A DNA stretch of 64,000 bases from Echinicola vietnamensis DSM 17526 (GTDB lineage Bacteria; Bacteroidota; Bacteroidia; Cytophagales; Cyclobacteriaceae): positions 5,544,041 through 5,608,040 of the forward strand of contig NC_019904.1 of NCBI RefSeq assembly GCF_000325705.1. The letters run 5' to 3'. The notes below the pieces were generated by a model. That model ran no database searches and had not been told where the DNA came from. It worked only from the letters and a program-made list of their open reading frames with translations. Positions 9,161 through 17,577 of the stretch are shown here, in pieces (position 1 is the stretch's first letter; every line of letters starts with the position of its first letter). A program made the translations under genes and the position numbers.

Positions 9161-9666
9161 AATTGGTTGATTTTGATTTAACGTTGTCAAGATAGTCGTT
9201 AACATCTAATAATCCAATAGTAGATTGATTTATTATAAACGAACAGATATTCCTTAACCAGTCTTAACACCACAATAAAACTCAACAACATTTTTAACCA
9301 TGATTAAAAACATTATCCAAACAAAAAACCATGTATGAATTAAAAAACCATACATGAATACAGCTTATTTTGAAACAAGTATTTTTAACAACTTTTAACA
9401 CCGTCAGCACAATTAGAACAATAACGCTACATATTTGAATTTTTTATAGTAACAACAGACTTACCAATTCCTCTTATAAACGATAATAATAGTATTATAC
9501 ACATAATAAAGGTGATTTTATACACACTTTTACATCCCGTTATTTAAAAAAACACATGTTATGATAATATTATATTTCAACCACGATTTTCATCAAAAAA
9601 AATTGGGCAAACGTAAAATATCCCGTCAAAAAAGTATCACAAAAAGCTATTCTTGTCCTTAAAAGC
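9161..9666. other. Very AT-rich leader and upstream region of susC pair 1
   Basis: About 500 bases without a gene, between susC (reading left) and the end of the PorE-like gene. It should contain the promoter and operators of the SusC/SusD operon. The one distinct structure is a paired motif at 9324-9359. Several TTTTTAAC-type runs occur, and no terminator for the upstream gene is evident. Confidence 0.5.
9324..9359. promoter_or_regulatory. Direct and inverted repeat upstream of susC, possible operator
   Basis: Two 18-base units (AAAAAACCATGTATGAAT and AAAAAACCATACATGAAT) stand in tandem and differ at two bases. Those differences also make CATGTATG (9330-9337) and CATACATG (9349-9356) a perfect inverted pair. 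The spacing suits a dimeric DNA-binding protein; its identity is unknown. Confidence 0.4.
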
Positions 9667-11577
9667 TTAATCCACCAAAATTTCAATTCGCCTGTTTTTA
9701 GACCTTCCTGTAGCCGTATCGTTTGACATAATTGGCCGCTTATCCCCGTATCCGGAAACGGTCAATCTTTCCCCATCTATTCCCCGCTGTAGTAAGTAAT
9801 CACGGACACTCGCTGCCCTCCGCAGACTGAGGTCACGGTTATAATCCGCATCCCCGACATTATCAGTATGTCCTTCGATGACGATATGCACATCAGGGTT
9901 TTCATCCAAGAACTTCTTAAGCCTCAACAGGGAACTTTTTGAAGAAGGCTTTAGGTCAGCCTTATCAAAATCAAAAAAGACGTTTTCAAACAGAAACTCC
10001 TCGCCCTTGGCTACTGGCTTCAGCCCTATGTCCATGTCCTTGATGTCTTTTAAACTGTCCTTTTCCACGTTGTAGATCCGGGGCAAAAAACCCTTTTTCT
10101 CCACATACAATCCCGATGAAGCCTTGTCAGGATAGATCATCATAAACCGGCCCGAATCCCCTTCCGACCTGAATTCATACATGGTACTGTCATTTTCCAA
10201 ATCCACCAGGGAAAGGGTGGCCACAATGGGCTCACCGGTCTTTTCATTCCGTACTTTTCCTCCCGTCACCACCAAGCGCTCACCAAGATCAATCTCCTTC
10301 GGAAAAGCAAACCGATAAAGATAAGACCTGTCCAAGGCACCATCCTTCAGGCTGTTTTCGGTATAATACGCATAATCCTGCTGGGCTGTGATAAAAAGGG
10401 CCAACTGGTCCAAGTGATCATTAATGGGATAGCCCAAGTTTACGGGTTGCTGAAAGGCCCCATGGACAATCTTCGAATTGAACAAGTCCATTCCTCCAAA
10501 TCCCATATGACCGTCCGAAGCAAAGAATAACAGTTCATTGTTAAAATAAATGAATGGAGACACTTCATCAAATTCCGTATTGATGGATTCTCCTACATTA
10601 ATGGGTTCTGACCACGAATTCTCTGACTCCCGCACGGAATAATAAATATCGTTTCCGCCCATCCCTCCTCGCCTGTTCGAGGAAAAAAACAGGATGCTTC
10701 CATCAGCAGAAAGCGAAGGCTGGGAATCCCAATATCGGGAATTGACCTTTTCGCCCATATTCATGGGCGCTTGCCATTGCCCTCCCACCTTATAGGCAAT
10801 GTATAGGTCACAGCTCCCAAAAGAATCCGGAGCATCGCAGCTGGTATAGATCAAAATATTGCCGTCTGCCGAAATGGTACATGTACCTTCGTTATGAATC
10901 GTATTGATGGATTCGGAAAGGGCTTTGGGCGGGCTCCAGCTTCCTTGGTCCCAATTGGACGTAAAAATATCTTCATGCATCGATGGTGTGACCCCATCCC
11001 GCTTGGTAAACAACAGTTGCTTGCTATCCGCCGTGAGGACCGGAAAATATTGAAGATGGAATTGATTTAAAGGACTTTCCAGGCGCTCTTTGTGGATCAC
11101 CTTCTCGTTTTTCAGCTCTTTTTGGATAAAGGCCATCTTTTGCTCCATCGCCTTGAAAGAAGAGGAGGACTTTACTTTACTGGAAAACAGTCCCTGGCTG
11201 TCGTGAAATTTCCTGATTGCCGCATCAAAATCACCGGACTTCAAGTATATATTGGTGATTAACCAGCTAAAATCTGCCATGAAGTCAACCTTGCCCTGAC
11301 TTTTTAATTCACCGGCCTTGGCTACTTGGAGTGCCTCTACAGCACTTCCCTTTTTAAGCAATAATTGAGACCACTTTTTGTAAGCCTCCAAGAAACCCTC
11401 ATCTTTTTTTACGGCATCAGCATATTTTTCCTGCGCTTCGTCATACCGTCTTCTCATGGAAAGGTCTTCCCCTTCCTGATATAGCTTGATCGCTCTCCTA
11501 TTTTCGCTGGTATATTGTTGCCCAAGCGCCTGAGAACTTATAAAAATCAAAAATAAGACTATTTGGGTTATTCTCAT
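9667..11577 (-). CDS. PorE-like protein: TPR, PD40 propeller, CRD and OmpA domains
   Basis: The 636-residue protein has a signal peptide (through LGQQ, near residue 20) and, in order, a TPR-like helical region (about 25-150), a PD40/WD40-like propeller (about 175-420, with repeats such as LSADGSILFFSSNRRGG), a carboxypeptidase-regulatory-like domain (about 430-500) and an OmpA C-terminal peptidoglycan-binding domain (about 525-636, with EGHTDNVGDADYN). The same four-part order is known from PorE of Porphyromonas gingivalis, a type IX secretion accessory protein tied to the cell wall. Equivalence is inference, since many Bacteroidota encode several such proteins. It begins 5 bases after queE ends on the same strand, so they may be cotranscribed. 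Confidence 0.82.
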   Translation of the reverse strand: MRITQIVLFLIFISSQALGQQYTSENRRAIKLYQEGEDLSMRRRYDEAQEKYADAVKKDEGFLEAYKKWSQLLLKKGSAVEALQVAKAGELKSQGKVDFMADFSWLITNIYLKSGDFDAAIRKFHDSQGLFSSKVKSSSSFKAMEQKMAFIQKELKNEKVIHKERLESPLNQFHLQYFPVLTADSKQLLFTKRDGVTPSMHEDIFTSNWDQGSWSPPKALSESINTIHNEGTCTISADGNILIYTSCDAPDSFGSCDLYIAYKVGGQWQAPMNMGEKVNSRYWDSQPSLSADGSILFFSSNRRGGMGGNDIYYSVRESENSWSEPINVGESINTEFDEVSPFIYFNNELLFFASDGHMGFGGMDLFNSKIVHGAFQQPVNLGYPINDHLDQLALFITAQQDYAYYTENSLKDGALDRSYLYRFAFPKEIDLGERLVVTGGKVRNEKTGEPIVATLSLVDLENDSTMYEFRSEGDSGRFMMIYPDKASSGLYVEKKGFLPRIYNVEKDSLKDIKDMDIGLKPVAKGEEFLFENVFFDFDKADLKPSSKSSLLRLKKFLDENPDVHIVIEGHTDNVGDADYNRDLSLRRAASVRDYLLQRGIDGERLTVSGYGDKRPIMSNDTATGRSKNRRIEILVD

Positions 11578-11582
11578 TTAGT

Positions 11583-12209
11583 TTATGGGATATCCATAAA
11601 TTTATGAGTTTGTAGCGAAATATTCCAATCTGGATGCTTTTTTATGTAGTCAATGATCTCCCCGGTATATCGTTCTGCCTTGCTCCATTCCGGTTGGAGC
11701 AGCTTTCGACAGGCAGGCTGGACCTTAGCGGCATGTTTCTCCGCAAAGGCAAAATCACTTTTGTGAAAAACAATAACTTTAAGTTCATTTGCCTTCTCAA
11801 AAATACTGGGATGAGGTTCCTTGAACTTTTTGGGTGAAAAACAGACCCAGTCAAACTGCCCGGAAAAAGGATGTGCTCCACTGGTCTCGATATTGATGGT
11901 GAATCCCTTTTCTTTCAATAGCGCTGTGAGGGGACCTAAATCATACATCAAAGGCTCTCCTCCCGTAATCACCACCAATTTCCCAGGATATTGCAGTGCA
12001 CCCTCCACGATCTCCTCCACTGATTGTACCGGCCACTTTCCTGCTTCCCAAGATTCCTTCACATCGCACCATACACAGCCCACATCACATCCTCCTAAGC
12101 GGATAAAGTATGCCGGATGACCGGTAAAGGTCCCTTCTCCCTGTATCGTATAAAAAGCTTCCATCACCGGAAGCTTTATTCCTTTTCCTACTGCTTGCTT
12201 GATTTCCAT
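11583..12209 (-). CDS. queE: 7-carboxy-7-deazaguanine synthase QueE
   Basis: QueE is a radical-SAM enzyme that converts 6-carboxytetrahydropterin to 7-carboxy-7-deazaguanine, the first 7-deazapurine on the way to preQ0 and queuosine in tRNA. The 208-residue protein has the 4Fe-4S cysteines Cys41, Cys45 and Cys48 in the CxxxCxxC spacing, preceded by the typical FYTIQGEGTFTG substrate segment, and GGEP of the SAM-binding loop. The start is placed at the ATG at 12209. The leader just upstream can fold into a preQ1-riboswitch-like pseudoknot, which would give feedback control. The PorE-like gene follows after 5 bases. Confidence 0.93.
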   Translation of the reverse strand: MEIKQAVGKGIKLPVMEAFYTIQGEGTFTGHPAYFIRLGGCDVGCVWCDVKESWEAGKWPVQSVEEIVEGALQYPGKLVVITGGEPLMYDLGPLTALLKEKGFTINIETSGAHPFSGQFDWVCFSPKKFKEPHPSIFEKANELKVIVFHKSDFAFAEKHAAKVQPACRKLLQPEWSKAERYTGEIIDYIKKHPDWNISLQTHKFMDIP

Positions 12210-12211
12210 AG

Positions 12212-12246
12212 TATAATTTTTGATGTAGCGGGAGATTGAACCGCTA
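12212..12246 (-). promoter_or_regulatory. Candidate preQ1-I-like riboswitch in the queE leader
   Basis: On the minus strand a 6-base stem TAGCGG/CCGCTA (12246-12241 with 12231-12226) closes a 9-base loop TTCAATCTC and is followed by the A-rich tail CATCAAAAATTATAC, ending two bases before the queE ATG. The layout of stem, short loop with GGTTC at its left side, C-rich right side and A-rich tail resembles the roughly 34-nt preQ1-I aptamer. AAU in the loop could pair with AUU in the tail to close an H-type pseudoknot. Control would be at translation initiation. It could still be chance; only one sequence is available here. Confidence 0.42.
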
Positions 12247-12361
12247 TTATTGAGCCCTTGGAATCATCCACTGGGCCTAAACAGGCATATTTCCAAAGCA
12301 CAAGGCATTTTACAACCTCATACACCCTTGGAATCACTCTTTTCGATAAGCATCCCGCTGT

Positions 12362-13246
12362 TTAGGGATACACTTTTCTCTCTGCCGACAGAAGCGTATT
12401 GTACAATAACGACGCAATGGTCATCGGCCCCACCCCACCTGGAACAGGGGTAATGGCAGAAGATTTGGCAGAAACCTCGTCAAATTTAACATCACCAATT
12501 AACCTAAAACCGTTTTTCTTGGATGCATCCTCTATTCTGTGGATTCCCACATCGATGACCACGGCCCCTTCTTTCACCATATCGGCCGTCACAAACTCCG
12601 GCTTACCAATGGCCACGATCAATATATCGGCTGTTTTGACTATTTCCTTTAAATTTTTGGTCCTACTGTGGGTCAAGGTAACCGTGCTATTGCCCGGGTA
12701 ATCATTCCTTGCCATCAGAATGCTCATCGGTGATCCTACGATATGGCTTCTTCCGATTACCACACAATGTTTACCGGAGGTTTCGATCTCATATCGCTTT
12801 AGCAACTCCACAATACCATAAGGAGTCGCAGCCACATAAGTAGGCCAATTCAAGGCCATACGACCGACATTGGCCGGGGTAAAGCCGTCGACATCCTTTT
12901 CAGGCTTGATTTTGGCGGTCACCTTTTCCACGGATATGTGCTTTGGAAGCGGCAACTGGACAATAAGTCCATCAATGTCGGGATTTTCATTAATCTCTTC
13001 CACCGTTTTGAGCAAGGCTTCTTCGGACACATTGTCCTCCAATTTCACCAAAGTCGACTCAAAACCTACAAATTCACAAGCCTTCACCTTGGCGCCCACG
13101 TACGTCTGACTGGCACCATCGTTCCCTACCAACACCGCTGCCAAATGAGGAACTTTACCTCCCGCTGCTTTGATCTCTTTGACGCGGGCCGCAATTTCAT
13201 TTTTGATTTCTGCTGAAGTCTTCTTTCCGTCTATTATTGTAGGCAT
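12362..13246 (-). CDS. folD: Methylenetetrahydrofolate dehydrogenase/cyclohydrolase FolD
   Basis: FolD is the bifunctional enzyme that oxidises 5,10-methylene-THF to methenyl-THF with NADP and hydrolyses that to 10-formyl-THF, for purine and formyl-methionine synthesis. The 294-residue product is normal in length. The family motifs are present: the substrate-site region around [13 protein letters not shown] with the catalytic lysine, GLIVQLPLP, and the C-terminal [12 protein letters not shown]. Its start codon abuts the left end of the inverted-repeat element between folD and lepA, so its native promoter may have been displaced. Confidence 0.96.
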   Translation of the reverse strand: MPTIIDGKKTSAEIKNEIAARVKEIKAAGGKVPHLAAVLVGNDGASQTYVGAKVKACEFVGFESTLVKLEDNVSEEALLKTVEEINENPDIDGLIVQLPLPKHISVEKVTAKIKPEKDVDGFTPANVGRMALNWPTYVAATPYGIVELLKRYEIETSGKHCVVIGRSHIVGSPMSILMARNDYPGNSTVTLTHSRTKNLKEIVKTADILIVAIGKPEFVTADMVKEGAVVIDVGIHRIEDASKKNGFRLIGDVKFDEVSAKSSAITPVPGGVGPMTIASLLYNTLLSAERKVYP

Positions 13247-13252
13247 GATTTC

Positions 13253-13797
13253 TTAAAGTTGGAAGTGAGAAGTACGAAATACGAAGACTCCGTTTAGCTG
13301 CTCACATTTACACTCATTTTTGATTATTCTTTACTTTATTAATTGATGCTACCATAATGGATAACAACTCATTTCCTTCACGATGCAATTCTTCAATATC
13401 CCTTATCAAGTCTTGATTGACTTCTCTTAATAACTCCTAGAAGTAGAGACTCTCATCCGTTTCTTCTTCTACTATTTATAATTTATTCAGAAAATCAGCG
13501 GTAGATTTTGCTCGTTGAGCAGCCCTGTAATTGGCTCCTACCGAACTAGAGCATCTTATCAACTGATTTTCGTACGCATTATACTCCCTGGTTTTTGGAA
13601 GTTTAGAACAAAAAACCATGTTTGTACCGCATATTTTTTTGTCCTTTCTACTAGATTATTTTTCATATCATAAAGCTTTTAGTTAACTACAACAACTTCA
13701 ACTTAAAAACCTTCTAATCCAAAAACATCCATCTAATTTTCCAAATCCAAGGCTTTGCCAGCACTTCGTACTTCTACCTGCGTACCTCTAACTTTAA
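13253..13797. mobile_element. Decayed cassette with imperfect terminal inverted repeats
   Basis: The whole folD-lepA gap is bounded by inverted copies of one end sequence. The left end (13253-13286) reads TTAAAGTTGGAAGT and then AGAAGTACGAAATACGAAG; the right end, read on the other strand from 13797 to 13764, starts TTAAAGTTAGAGGT and ends GTAGAAGTACGAAG. The repeats are imperfect and need a gap. The right end overlaps the lepA stop codon. Inside lies only a broken four-helix-bundle gene. No transposase is present, so any movement would need help in trans. Confidence 0.55.
13314..13666 (-). pseudogene. Broken four-helix-bundle (S23/TIGR02436-type) protein gene
   Basis: Translating the minus strand gives MKNNLVERTKKYAV from 13666. 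The frame is then lost near 13600, and another frame continues with LPKTREYNAYENQL, then SSSVGANYRAAQRAKSTADF, a TAA, then IVEEETDESLYF, a TAG, then ELLREVNQDLIRDIEELH to a normal TGA at 13314-13316. This order is the recognisable pattern of the 110-130-residue four-helix-bundle family known from 23S rRNA intervening sequences and relatives. One frameshift and two nonsense codons (consistent with AAA to TAA and TGG to TAG) show it is dead. The original function in this setting is unknown. Confidence 0.85.
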
Positions 13798-15587
13798 TCC
13801 AGTTTTAGGACAGCCATAAACGCTTCCTGCGGCACCTCCACGTTTCCTACCTGCCTCATACGCTTCTTCCCTTTTTTCTGTTTGTCCAGCAGTTTACGCT
13901 TACGTGAAATATCCCCTCCATAACATTTCGCCAAAACGTTTTTACGCATGGCTTTCACGGTTTCCCGTGCGATGATCTTCGTTCCGATAGCTGCTTGGAT
14001 AGCAATCTCAAACATCTGTCTTGGCACCAGTTCTTTCAGCTTTTCACAGAGCCTCTTGCCCCATTCGTAAGCCTTGTCCCGGTGGACCACAGCCGAAAGG
14101 GCATCTACCACTTCACCGTTGAGCATGACATCCAAACGGACCATTTTGGAAGGCTTGTTTTCCCGGAGGTCATAATCAAGCGATGCATAGCCTCTGGAAA
14201 TCGTCTTCAACTTATCAAAGAAATCAAATACAATCTCGGCAAGTGGCATATCAAAGGTCAACTCCACCCGATCTGCAGTCAGGTAAACTTGATTCTTGAT
14301 TTGACCCCGTTTTTCCATACAAAGCTGGATTACCGGCCCCACGTAATCGGATTTGGTAATGATCGATGCATGGACGTACGGCTCTTCTATATGTCTGAAA
14401 AGGTTTGGATCAGGCATGTCGGATGGGGCATTGATCAATTTGATGGTATCATCGTTCATCAATGCCTTGAACTGAACGGAAGGAACCGTCGTGATCACAG
14501 TCATTCCAAATTCGCGCTCCAAGCGCTCCTGGATAATCTCCATGTGCAACATTCCTAGAAACCCGCAACGGAACCCAAACCCTAAGGCCGCAGAAGTCTC
14601 CGGTTCCCAGACCAACGAAGCATCATTGAGCTGTAGTTTTTCCATCGATGCCCTAAGCTCTTCAAACTCCGTGGTATCCACCGGATAAATCCCTGCAAAC
14701 ACCATTGGTTTCACATTCTCAAAGCCTTTGATCGCCTTGGCACATGGTCGCTTGATATGGGTAATGGTATCCCCTACTTTCACCTCTTTGGCTACTTTGA
14801 TCCCCGAAATCAAATACCCCACATTTCCTGCGCTTATGGTTTTTTGAGGATGCTGCACAATGCCCAGCACACCGATTTCATCGGCATCATATTCTCTGCC
14901 GGTATTGACAAATTTAATTTTATCGCCCTTGTTAATGGTACCGTTAAACACCCGAAAGAGCACCTCCACTCCCCTAAAAGGGTTGTAAACGGAATCAAAG
15001 ATCATCGCCTGCAGCGGTTCCTCTGCATTGCCTTCTGGTGCAGGAATCTTTTCTACCACGGCATTCAAGATGTCCTCAATACCGGTACCTTCTTTACCAG
15101 AGGCCAAAATAATATCTTCACGGTCACAACCGATGAGATCGATCACCTCATCCGCTACCACCTCTGGCTCTGCTCCTGGAAGGTCAATTTTATTCAGGAC
15201 GGGAATAATTTCCAGATCATGTTCCATCGCCAAATAGAGATTGGAAATGGTCTGGGCTTCCACGCCTTGGGAAGCATCCACGATCAGCAAAGCCCCTTCA
15301 CAGGCAGCGATGGACCGGGAAACCTCATAGGAGAAATCCACGTGCCCGGGAGTATCGATCAGGTTCAGGGTATATTCCTCTTCCTGATAGGTATATTTCA
15401 TTTGGATCGCATGAGACTTGATGGTAATTCCCCGCTCACGCTCGAGATCCATATTATCCAACAATTGATCTTGCATCTCTCTTTCAGTCACGGTATTGGT
15501 AAACTGCAGGAGACGATCCGCCAACGTACTCTTCCCATGATCAATATGGGCGATGATACAGAAGTTTCTTATTTTTTGCATATCCAT
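13794..15587 (-). CDS. lepA: Elongation factor 4 (LepA)
   Basis: LepA is a ribosome-binding GTPase related to EF-G, linked to ribosome assembly and translation under stress. At 597 residues from the ATG at 15587 it matches family length; an alternative ATG two codons later is equally possible, and the longer in-frame start at 15641 only adds non-conserved residues. The G1 motif HIDHGKST, G2/G3 ([15 protein letters not shown]), NKID and the family's C-terminal [20 protein letters not shown] segment are all visible. A -7 box lies nine bases upstream, so the leader is almost absent. Its stop codon lies inside the inverted-repeat element. Confidence 0.96.
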   Translation of the reverse strand: MDMQKIRNFCIIAHIDHGKSTLADRLLQFTNTVTEREMQDQLLDNMDLERERGITIKSHAIQMKYTYQEEEYTLNLIDTPGHVDFSYEVSRSIAACEGALLIVDASQGVEAQTISNLYLAMEHDLEIIPVLNKIDLPGAEPEVVADEVIDLIGCDREDIILASGKEGTGIEDILNAVVEKIPAPEGNAEEPLQAMIFDSVYNPFRGVEVLFRVFNGTINKGDKIKFVNTGREYDADEIGVLGIVQHPQKTISAGNVGYLISGIKVAKEVKVGDTITHIKRPCAKAIKGFENVKPMVFAGIYPVDTTEFEELRASMEKLQLNDASLVWEPETSAALGFGFRCGFLGMLHMEIIQERLEREFGMTVITTVPSVQFKALMNDDTIKLINAPSDMPDPNLFRHIEEPYVHASIITKSDYVGPVIQLCMEKRGQIKNQVYLTADRVELTFDMPLAEIVFDFFDKLKTISRGYASLDYDLRENKPSKMVRLDVMLNGEVVDALSAVVHRDKAYEWGKRLCEKLKELVPRQMFEIAIQAAIGTKIIARETVKAMRKNVLAKCYGGDISRKRKLLDKQKKGKKRMRQVGNVEVPQEAFMAVLKLD

Positions 15588-15595
15588 TCTGTCGG

Positions 15596-15603
15596 CAAAA
15601 ATA
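15596..15603 (-). promoter_or_regulatory. -7 box for lepA
   Basis: TATTTTTG on the minus strand fits TAnnTTTG and ends nine bases before the ATG at 15587. If used, the transcript would start almost at the start codon. Confidence 0.4.
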
Positions 15604-15946
15604 GTAAATACTCTCCGCAAAACCGCGCGTTTACACACCAATAGCTGTAAGATATTCTTATCTCATACAGTGATCGACCAAAAACCGATCTTAATTTTGA
15701 ATCAATCAGAAAAGCCAGCGCTACAAATTTGTTCACACATGGCACCAAAACCTCCAAGACGCCAAGCCCTGCTGTTAACCGCCTAATCATCATCGACCTC
15801 CAAACAAAACAGTACCTCAGAGCCTCCTTCTCCTAAAAAGCAAGCTCCAAGTTTTCTTCTATTGATGCTGTTCTAAAAGTTCTACCCTAAAAAACCCCAT
15901 GAATCAGTGCCCCGTGGCCAATCATGGTTAAAATAAGTGCATAAAA
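15604..15946. other. Gene-free stretch upstream of lepA
   Basis: About 340 bases between the lepA promoter and the terminator of SusD pair 2. A 74-codon reverse frame here overlaps the lepA promoter and looks like chance. Around 15741-15767 the plus strand has three CCAA-containing units in tandem (CCAAAAC, CCAAGAC, CCAAG), a degenerate short repeat. Nothing else is recognisable. Confidence 0.5.
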
Positions 15947-16004
15947 AAAGCCTGGATCACAAGTCACCCCGTCATGGCATTTCCATGACTTATGATCCAG
16001 CCTT
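15943..16004 (-). terminator. Intrinsic terminator of the second SusC/SusD operon
   Basis: On the minus strand AAGGCTGGATCATAAGTCA (16004-15986) pairs, with one mismatch, with TGACTTGTGATCCAGGCTT (15966-15948), and a T-run follows. It begins about 30 bases after the susD stop. Confidence 0.85.
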
Positions 16005-16033
16005 CCCCAGGACACCCCATGATGCCTTTACGC

Positions 16034-17554
16034 TTAAAACCCGGGGTTTTGATCTTCGTTGGTCAACGCACTGTTATTATCAATTTCGGACAAAGGGATC
16101 GGCAGCAGGTCATATCGGTCGGAGTACACGGGAATAGGTTCATTTTCTAGATATCCCATCCTCCTCCATCGGCGGATATCACGATTACGAATTTGTTCTC
16201 CGGCCAGCTCTACCCTCCGCTCGTGCTGAATGGCCCTGCGCATTTCTTCCTGTGTACCTGTTGGATATTGGGCTGTTGGATAGGGAGGCATGGCTACATC
16301 CGCCCGGGCGCGCACTTGATTGATATAAGGCAATGCCGACGCAGGCCCACTGGTTTCATTTTCCACCTCAGCCATCATCAGCAGTACATCTGCATAGCGT
16401 ATCACCCTGAAATTGATGCCGGATTGGGTATTCTCTGCCTCTCTTTTATAGATCATTTGGTATTTTCTCCAGCTGGGCACCGACGTATTGCCTTGGACAT
16501 TATCTTCCGAAAGCACACTTTCTCCGTTATTGAACGTATCTCCCAAACTGTACAAGGTATACCCATACCGAGGGTCATCCTTTTCCGCTCCGTTGGACTC
16601 CTGCTCAAATTCAGCAACCAATGTAGGGTTAGGAATAATGTTTCGCCACGCGGTAGGGCCATACTCTTGTCCCCGAAAGGTCACTTCTGCAATGCCATTT
16701 CCATCGGCATTCCATCCTCCGTCGGTTCCAAAATCTTCTGAAAACTGCACCTCCCAAAGGGACTCCGCATTGTTCTCATTTTCCTCTTCAAAATTATCCA
16801 AGTAGCGATCCACTAGCCGATATTCACCCGAATCAATAATGGCCTGTAAAAGGGGCTTGGCTGCCGCAAAATCTCCTCGGAACAAATGTAACTTCGCCAG
16901 CACGGCCTGAGCAGCCCCAATGGACGCCCTGCCCACATCCGCACCGGAATAGGTACTTTTAGGCGGCAGAAGACCAATGGCAGCGGTCAAGTCATCGATT
17001 ACCTGCTGGTAAGAATCTTCCTGACTGGCCCTGGGAGCTCCATCAGGACCTGTAGCAGAAACCGTCATCAAGGGCACTCCTCCCCACAGCGTACTCAATT
17101 CATAATATGCCAGACCACGGAGGAAATACGCTTCGCCGAGCACCCTGTCACGGAGGTTTTCGGAGATGTCCTCTTGTGGCTGATCCACATTCGCAATGAC
17201 CAGATTGGCCCGCTGGATGACCCGGTACCAGCCCCTCCAATTGGCCAACACCAAGGAATTGGAACCGTCAAATACATGATTCAATACCCGGGCCCGGTGT
17301 GCCTCTAATTGGGCTCCTCCTGAAGCCACATCATCCGACAGTAAGTCCTGGATAAAGAAGTACTCACGATTGTAAAGATCATTGGCCTGCAAGGCTGCAT
17401 AGGCTGCATTGACGGCCGCCACATATTGCGGCCCCGTCTTATAAAACGTCTCGGTAGAAAGCTCATTAGGATTGACCGGGTTTAGCTTCTCCTCGTTACA
17501 GGACTGTGCCCAAGCCATCAGTAAAACAATTAGGATATATGGTTTAAGTCTCAT
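16034..17554 (-). CDS. SusD/RagB-family nutrient-binding lipoprotein (pair 2)
   Basis: This is the second SusD-like surface lipoprotein, 506 residues from the ATG at 17554 (an in-frame TTG four codons upstream is less likely). The signal peptide ends at the cysteine of AWAQSC, followed by NEEK. The family features are the FYKTGPQYVAAVNAAYAALQ N-terminal helix pair, AYFLRGLAYYELSTLWGGVPL, and the C-terminal RRVELAGEQIRNRDIRRW. It is 23 bases downstream of its susC and closes with a terminator. As with pair 1, no carbohydrate-active enzyme is adjacent, so the ligand cannot be named. Confidence 0.94.
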   Translation of the reverse strand: MRLKPYILIVLLMAWAQSCNEEKLNPVNPNELSTETFYKTGPQYVAAVNAAYAALQANDLYNREYFFIQDLLSDDVASGGAQLEAHRARVLNHVFDGSNSLVLANWRGWYRVIQRANLVIANVDQPQEDISENLRDRVLGEAYFLRGLAYYELSTLWGGVPLMTVSATGPDGAPRASQEDSYQQVIDDLTAAIGLLPPKSTYSGADVGRASIGAAQAVLAKLHLFRGDFAAAKPLLQAIIDSGEYRLVDRYLDNFEEENENNAESLWEVQFSEDFGTDGGWNADGNGIAEVTFRGQEYGPTAWRNIIPNPTLVAEFEQESNGAEKDDPRYGYTLYSLGDTFNNGESVLSEDNVQGNTSVPSWRKYQMIYKREAENTQSGINFRVIRYADVLLMMAEVENETSGPASALPYINQVRARADVAMPPYPTAQYPTGTQEEMRRAIQHERRVELAGEQIRNRDIRRWRRMGYLENEPIPVYSDRYDLLPIPLSEIDNNSALTNEDQNPGF

Positions 17555-17577
17555 GGTGCTTTTCAATTATTAGATGA

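Noticed and set aside
14757..15644. 295-codon open frame antisense to lepA
   Set aside because: It mirrors the highly conserved lepA coding sequence and shows no family resemblance, signal or start context of its own.
15741..15767. CCAA-type tandem units as a functional repeat array
   Set aside because: Three degenerate units only; too short to support more than a mention.
15569..15793. 74-codon reverse frame upstream of lepA
   Set aside because: Overlaps the lepA promoter and start; composition looks non-coding.
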